Shown: piece by piece, positions 60,060-64,000 of the stretch
Layout: each line of letters begins with the position of its first letter
Position numbering within the stretch: position 1 is the first letter of the stretch
Assembly: GCA_019914945.1 (NCBI GenBank)
Contig: CM034102.1
Location: 6,623,501 to 6,687,500, forward strand
Length of the DNA: 64,000 nt
From: Typha latifolia
Taxonomy: Eukaryota; Streptophyta; Magnoliopsida; Poales; Typhaceae
Direction of reading: 5' to 3'
Translations under genes and position numbers: made by a program
The notes under the pieces: model-generated
Databases searched by the model: none
Told to the model about the DNA's origin: nothing
The model's input: the letters and a program-made list of their open reading frames with translations, nothing else

Positions 60060-61108
60060 ATGCCTAGAAAAGCTACAGTTTCTAAGAAACCTAGGCCGCC
60101 ATCGTCACCTACTTCGGCTCCAAAGTTTTCTACTTCAACGGCTGCCGGGCGATACAAACATAATTTTGGAACCCGTCCTGTTATCTGTGAACGACCCGTG
60201 GTCATTTTCGATTTTTCTACTTTGGGGATAGAACAGATATTTACTGAGCGAGGATGGTTATTAGTGTGTCGGATGAGCGGGACTGCTTATGTGGAAGTTG
60301 TTCTGGAATTTTTTAATAATGCCACGGTTTTAGAACGCTATATCCGTTCTACTGTTCATGGGGTGTCTGTATACTTGGACTCAGATGTTATTCGCGTTGA
60401 ACTTCGTCTTCCTGATGGTGAGTTCTAGCCCCCATGTCTGCTCCACTTCCTGATGTCAATGAATATGCTGACACTGTACTGATCAAAGGGGAACGTTGGA
60501 AGGGGAACATGATGCCGCATGCGAAGCTGACACTAGTGGCTCGCATGCTTCACCTGTTTTGTCTGTATAATGTCACCCCCAAGACTCGACATTCCAGTAT
60601 TAGTCTGGATCGTGCATTCCTTCTTCATGCAATGTTATCTGGGAGTCTCGTTGATTTGGCTACGGTGATCTATGATTCGATTCTCACAGCTGCCCAGAAA
60701 GAAGCACCTCGTAAGGGGTTACCGTTTGGCATCTTTATTACAAATTTGTGCACTCAGAGTGGGGTGCGTGTGGATGCTTCGGAACCTTCCCTTACTTCGC
60801 ACAAACCGTTGGATCGAATTACACTTAAGCGGAGTCAAGCTCACGACCAGTTGTCTCCTCTCAAGCCGTCCTCTTCCGCCGCTGGTCACTCATCGCACCT
60901 CGATAGTTCTAATGATAGCTCTGACGGTGACACATCTCACTCTGAGGGGGAGTTACCACAGTACTCTGACCGTTTCGATCAGCTTAGTACTCAAGTGCAG
61001 GATCTCCATTCGGTAGTGAATGATTTACGAGCTGAGCAAGCTCGTCAGGGGACTGTCCTTGATTCTGTGTTGACGATTCTTCAGCGTCAATTTCTTCCAA
61101 GTTCCTAA
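60060..61108 (+). pseudogene. Extra ORF after RNase H in the Copia element (plant-transposon-associated domain)
   Basis: Start codon at 60060 (MPRKATVSKKPRPPS, basic). It runs to a TAG at 60426-60428, and the same protein resumes one frame over from about 60434 to 61108, so a single-base frameshift has split it. The first part has FTERGWLLVCRMSGTAYVEV and VSVYLDSDVIRVELRLPDGE; the second has ARMLHLFCLYNVTPKTRHSS, RAFLLHAMLSGSLVDLATVI and GLPFGIFITNLCTQSGV. This pattern resembles a 'putative plant transposon protein' domain found in many plant retroelement ORFs. A Ser-rich linker and a C-terminal coiled coil (FDQLSTQVQDLHSVVNDLRA) follow. The position matches the envelope-like ORF of Sireviruses, but I see no signal peptide or membrane segment. 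Confidence 0.75.
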
Positions 61109-61372
61109 TCTTTGGCATTTCTGTCTTTCTAATCTTACTTATAACTTTGCTTGGAGAAATTGTGAACTTTGTTTGTTTAAGTACTTTTGAACTTATGCTC
61201 CATTGATAACTTGTGTTTGGATTGTTTATTCATTTCAAGTTATTTTCACTTGATCTTGGATTGGTATATGTTTATTTGCAGGGATTGATGTGCAAAATAT
61301 TCTAGTCTTGTTGATTGCTCAATTTGAAGTCTTTGTAATATCTTGTAACCTAGGTGTTTTGTCACAAATTGC

Positions 61373-61385
61373 CAAAGAGGGAGAT
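61373..61385 (+). promoter_or_regulatory. Copia polypurine tract
   Basis: CAAAGAGGGAGAT directly before the 3' LTR; the second-strand primer site. Confidence 0.85.
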
Positions 61386-62361
61386 TGTTAGGTTTTTATT
61401 TATTGGCAATTGTGTACAAAATATTCTAAGTGTATTTTTTCATGTATATGAGCTTTACACAACTCTAGAATATCTCTGGTTTGAAGAATTGCAAGATTAT
61501 TGGAGAAAAGCCGTCGAGTTCACACCGCCTTCAAAAACGCGTTCGAATGCGGAATCTACATTCACACAGACAGAGAGCCGCGTTCACAAACGCGTTCAAA
61601 TGCGGGTACTGCGTTCACACAGACAGAGAGCCGCGTTCATAAATGCGTTCGAACGTGGGTATTGTGTTCACACAGACCGAGAGCTGCGTTCACAAATGCA
61701 TTCGAACGCAACCTGAAGAATTCAAGTTGTCGCGTTCGAATGCACTCGGGCCCGTTCGAACGCACTTGAGTTTAAGTCATACCGTTCGAACGCACCCGGG
61801 CCGCGTTCGAACGCACCAACGAAGTTTGATAAAATTAGACTTTTGTGAGTACGGATAAGACTTGGATTTGGCTCTATCTTGGAGATCATATATAAGGATT
61901 GTGATGCTCTATCTTGAGAGCGGTTGAAGAAGTATTATTGAAGGAGACTTCTTGAGGCTACATCGGTTCTTCAACTAACAAGGTTCCACTCATCATTAAA
62001 AAACTTAATCTTTCGTCTTAAGGGCTATCTAAACGAAAAATCAATCTCGAGGGTTACTGAGATTGGACTTCAATCACGAGAAGTAGTGAATCGTAGGTTC
62101 TAGCGAGCAAGACTGAGAAGAACAAAGTCGTTTGGATCGACGGGTTGTTTTGTGAGTCAGTCTTGTAATTGCTACTATTCTAGTAATTGTTTTTTATCCG
62201 AGTTTGGATCCGTAGTTTTTTCCCGTTTTGGTTTTTCCACATTAAAATCTTGACGTTCATCTCTACTTTCGTTCCTAATATTTCTACGGACTTTTACTTA
62301 AGCGAACGAGTGATATCATTGCCTAGTATTTAGATACATACTTGTGTCTAGGGGTTTTTCA
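61386..62361 (+). repeat. Copia 3' LTR
   Basis: 976 bp, TGTTAGG...TTTTTCA, 54 bp longer than the 5' LTR because the minisatellite has three full 53-bp units (61539, 61592, 61645) plus a partial one (61698) instead of two plus a partial. TATA box TATATAA at 61889-61895. Confidence 0.93.
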
Positions 62362-62530
62362 TATTTCCATATTGGAAGCCCTTGAGGCTTCTATTTGCGC
62401 TCTCATCTAAGGAGAATCTCTAGTTGGGTGTGGAAAACAACCATTTTAATGCTTTGTCTAGACATATCTCTATTAAATGGATGTAGAAATCTGGGCTCAA
62501 TTGGACCAAAGACGGTGATTGTAACACTAA
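62362..62530 (+). repeat. Right part of the duplicated segment interrupted by the Copia element
   Basis: Continues the 52608-52657 segment after the insertion; matches 50618-50783 up to GGTGATTGTAACACTA, after which the two copies diverge. Confidence 0.85.
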
Positions 62531-64000
62531 ATTCTTTTTCATATATAGGACTAGGTTGGTGTATAGGCATAGAGATTATTTCAAATATATTGAAAGATAA
62601 TGTAGGTAAACCTTTTATCTAGTGATAGTAGTGAGGAGTTCATTTCTTTCTATACTAAGATGTGGAATCTTGCTTCGTCCAACTAATAGAAATGGTTGGT
62701 GGCCTTCTTCGCCCATAATTGAGAATATAGACTATTTTGATTTGACAATGCCCTTTTCTATCTAAGGAGATTTAAGAATATTCTATGGAGTATACCTAAT
62801 TTGAAAGTCCTTGGGATGAATGACTATTTATGAAACTAAAGGTACCAATTATTTAGTTCTTTGCTCAACTTTCTTTTGCTCTCCTAGGAACTAATCCCTA
62901 ACTTGTTTAGGATTATTATTCTGCACACACAAGATCTTATTTGGGAAATAATTTAACACTGTCTTAATGATTTTTTTTTTATTTCTTTTACAAAGTTATC
63001 TCTTCTATTTTGGCACTCCACTGATTCATTGAGCCAGTGAAATGAGCTCAAGAATTGACTGGCGAGTTTGATATTAGAAACCCAACACTATATTATTTTA
63101 TTGGAGAGAAGAGTCACGCAAATTTTGAATAAATTAGAGAAGATTGATTTAAAGTTAGATAATTAAAAAGGTTACCATGGAAGTCACAAATAGAGAATAT
63201 GGAAGAATATGGATGGAGGACGAGATGATTTGGAATCCATGAATCACAGGATTCTAGTAATTTAAGGGGTGTATCTTTTTTTTTTTTTTTTTTTTTTCTT
63301 AAGGGGGTCAAAATGATTGAGAGAAAAAGATATGAGGGTCAAGATATAATCAAACCAATAGAAAACTCATACCTTAACAATGTGTGTTAAAATCTTTACT
63401 AATATGTAGACTTTCTTTGGATAGTTGATATACTAGAGATGTTGCCTAATTGACAAACAATTTATGCACTTTTTGGAAGAGCATGATCCTGAATTGGAAT
63501 ATAGCGTTTGACGTGTATTGGTACAAATAAATTTGTATCGATTCATAAATTGATTAAGTAGTGTACTCTTCTATGAAGAGTAATAATAATTCTGCATTAA
63601 ATTGGTCTGCAGTGGTAGGATAGGCTTAAATGAAAATGGGGAGTTAATAAGTAATAGCTACCTCCAAGATTTATTAAAAATGGCTCTCTTCTGTTGAAAT
63701 AATATTGATCATCTTCATTAAATCTACAAATTTTAAAATGAAATATATGATTTGTTGTGAGGTCCACTAGGAAGGAATAATATACTAAAATAAAGATTCT
63801 AATGGAAAAGACATTTTAAGAGGAACTGGTCTTAAAATTTTATGAAAATCAAAATTTTACGAAAATCAAGAATTCGTCGATGGGAAAACAACGAACTTAC
63901 TTAAGAAAATCACTAATAAGAGAAATGGAATCAAGCTACTTACAACCCTCTTCATTCACATCGACCAAACATGGGCACTGATCACATACTATTAATTGTA
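62531..64000. other. AT-rich intergenic DNA to the right edge
   Basis: No supported gene. A run of about 23 T at 63272-63297 with a short minus-strand open frame through it (63114-63311) that is not convincing. Nothing else recognised. Confidence 0.5.

Larger units (their letters stand above)
52658..62361 (+). mobile_element. Complete but decayed Copia (SIRE-type) LTR retrotransposon
   Basis: 9704 bp, flanked by TATTT (52653-52657 and 62362-62366), a perfect 5-bp target duplication. Order: 5' LTR, PBS, gag, protease-integrase-RT-RNase H, a 1.6-kb spacer, an extra ORF, PPT, 3' LTR. Integrase before RT defines Copia; the gag type (RPPILDGSNYGYWKARM) and the extra ORF after RNase H fit the Sirevirus/SIRE lineage. 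LTRs differ by roughly 3-8% in stretches compared by eye, so it is not recent. Several stops and frameshifts break the coding region. Confidence 0.93.

Noticed and set aside
60060..61108. Envelope glycoprotein gene
   Set aside because: Position fits a Sirevirus envelope-like ORF, but no signal peptide, membrane segment or cysteine pattern is visible; kept as an ORF of unknown role.

Overview
This is nuclear DNA of a flowering plant. The genes have short GT..AG introns, the protein families are plant families, and the intergenic space is filled with plant LTR retrotransposons, hAT transposons and (CT)n/(AT)n microsatellites. Two genes have GC-rich 5' exons that become AT-rich further on (the PPR gene and the UPF0496 gene). 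That gradient is common in monocots, so I lean towards a non-grass monocot, with low confidence. I see no rRNA, tRNA, CRISPR or organellar insert.

Five host genes are supported. From left to right: (1) the 5' half of a UDP-rhamnose/UDP-galactose transporter gene (minus strand, 271-1108, continuing off the left edge); (2) an intronless UPF0496/DUF677 (BPS1-related) gene (plus, 15690-16868); (3) a six-exon SAP30-like Sin3-binding protein of the AFR1/AFR2 type (plus, 32934-36839); (4) a two-exon pentatricopeptide-repeat gene resembling Arabidopsis At2g01390 (plus, 38097-39931); (5) a three-exon SOB FIVE-LIKE (SOFL) gene (minus, 48581-49337). They are unrelated in function and do not form a pathway or cluster.

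The rest is mostly layered mobile DNA. From 2.2 to 15 kb lie gypsy fragments (gag on minus, RT/RNase H on plus), two long TGTAAC...GTTACA LTRs, one of them a solo LTR with a perfect 5-bp target duplication inside a gypsy pol gene, a LINE relic, and a 2-kb hAT element with an exact 8-bp target duplication that carries a captured LRR-kinase fragment. From 21 to 27.3 kb a duplicated segment is interrupted by a 4.2-kb solo LTR (5-bp target duplication), which holds a second hAT derivative carrying a captured alpha/beta-hydrolase (monoacylglycerol-lipase-like) fragment. From 41.8 to 45 kb lie an inverted-repeat element and a third, short hAT element. From 52658 to 62361 lies a complete but decayed Copia (SIRE-type) element with both LTRs, PBS, gag, pol, an extra ORF after pol, PPT and a 5-bp target duplication. 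It sits in one copy of a duplicated segment whose other copy, at about 50.57-50.78 kb, keeps the empty site.

I found no convincing new enzymatic or defence system. The most interesting observations are the two gene-capturing hAT derivatives with the same termini, the clusters of the palindrome GCGTTCGAACGC in several repeat families (including a 53-bp minisatellite that differs in copy number between the two Copia LTRs), the extra ORF in the Copia element, and arrays of perfect hairpins inside a solo LTR.
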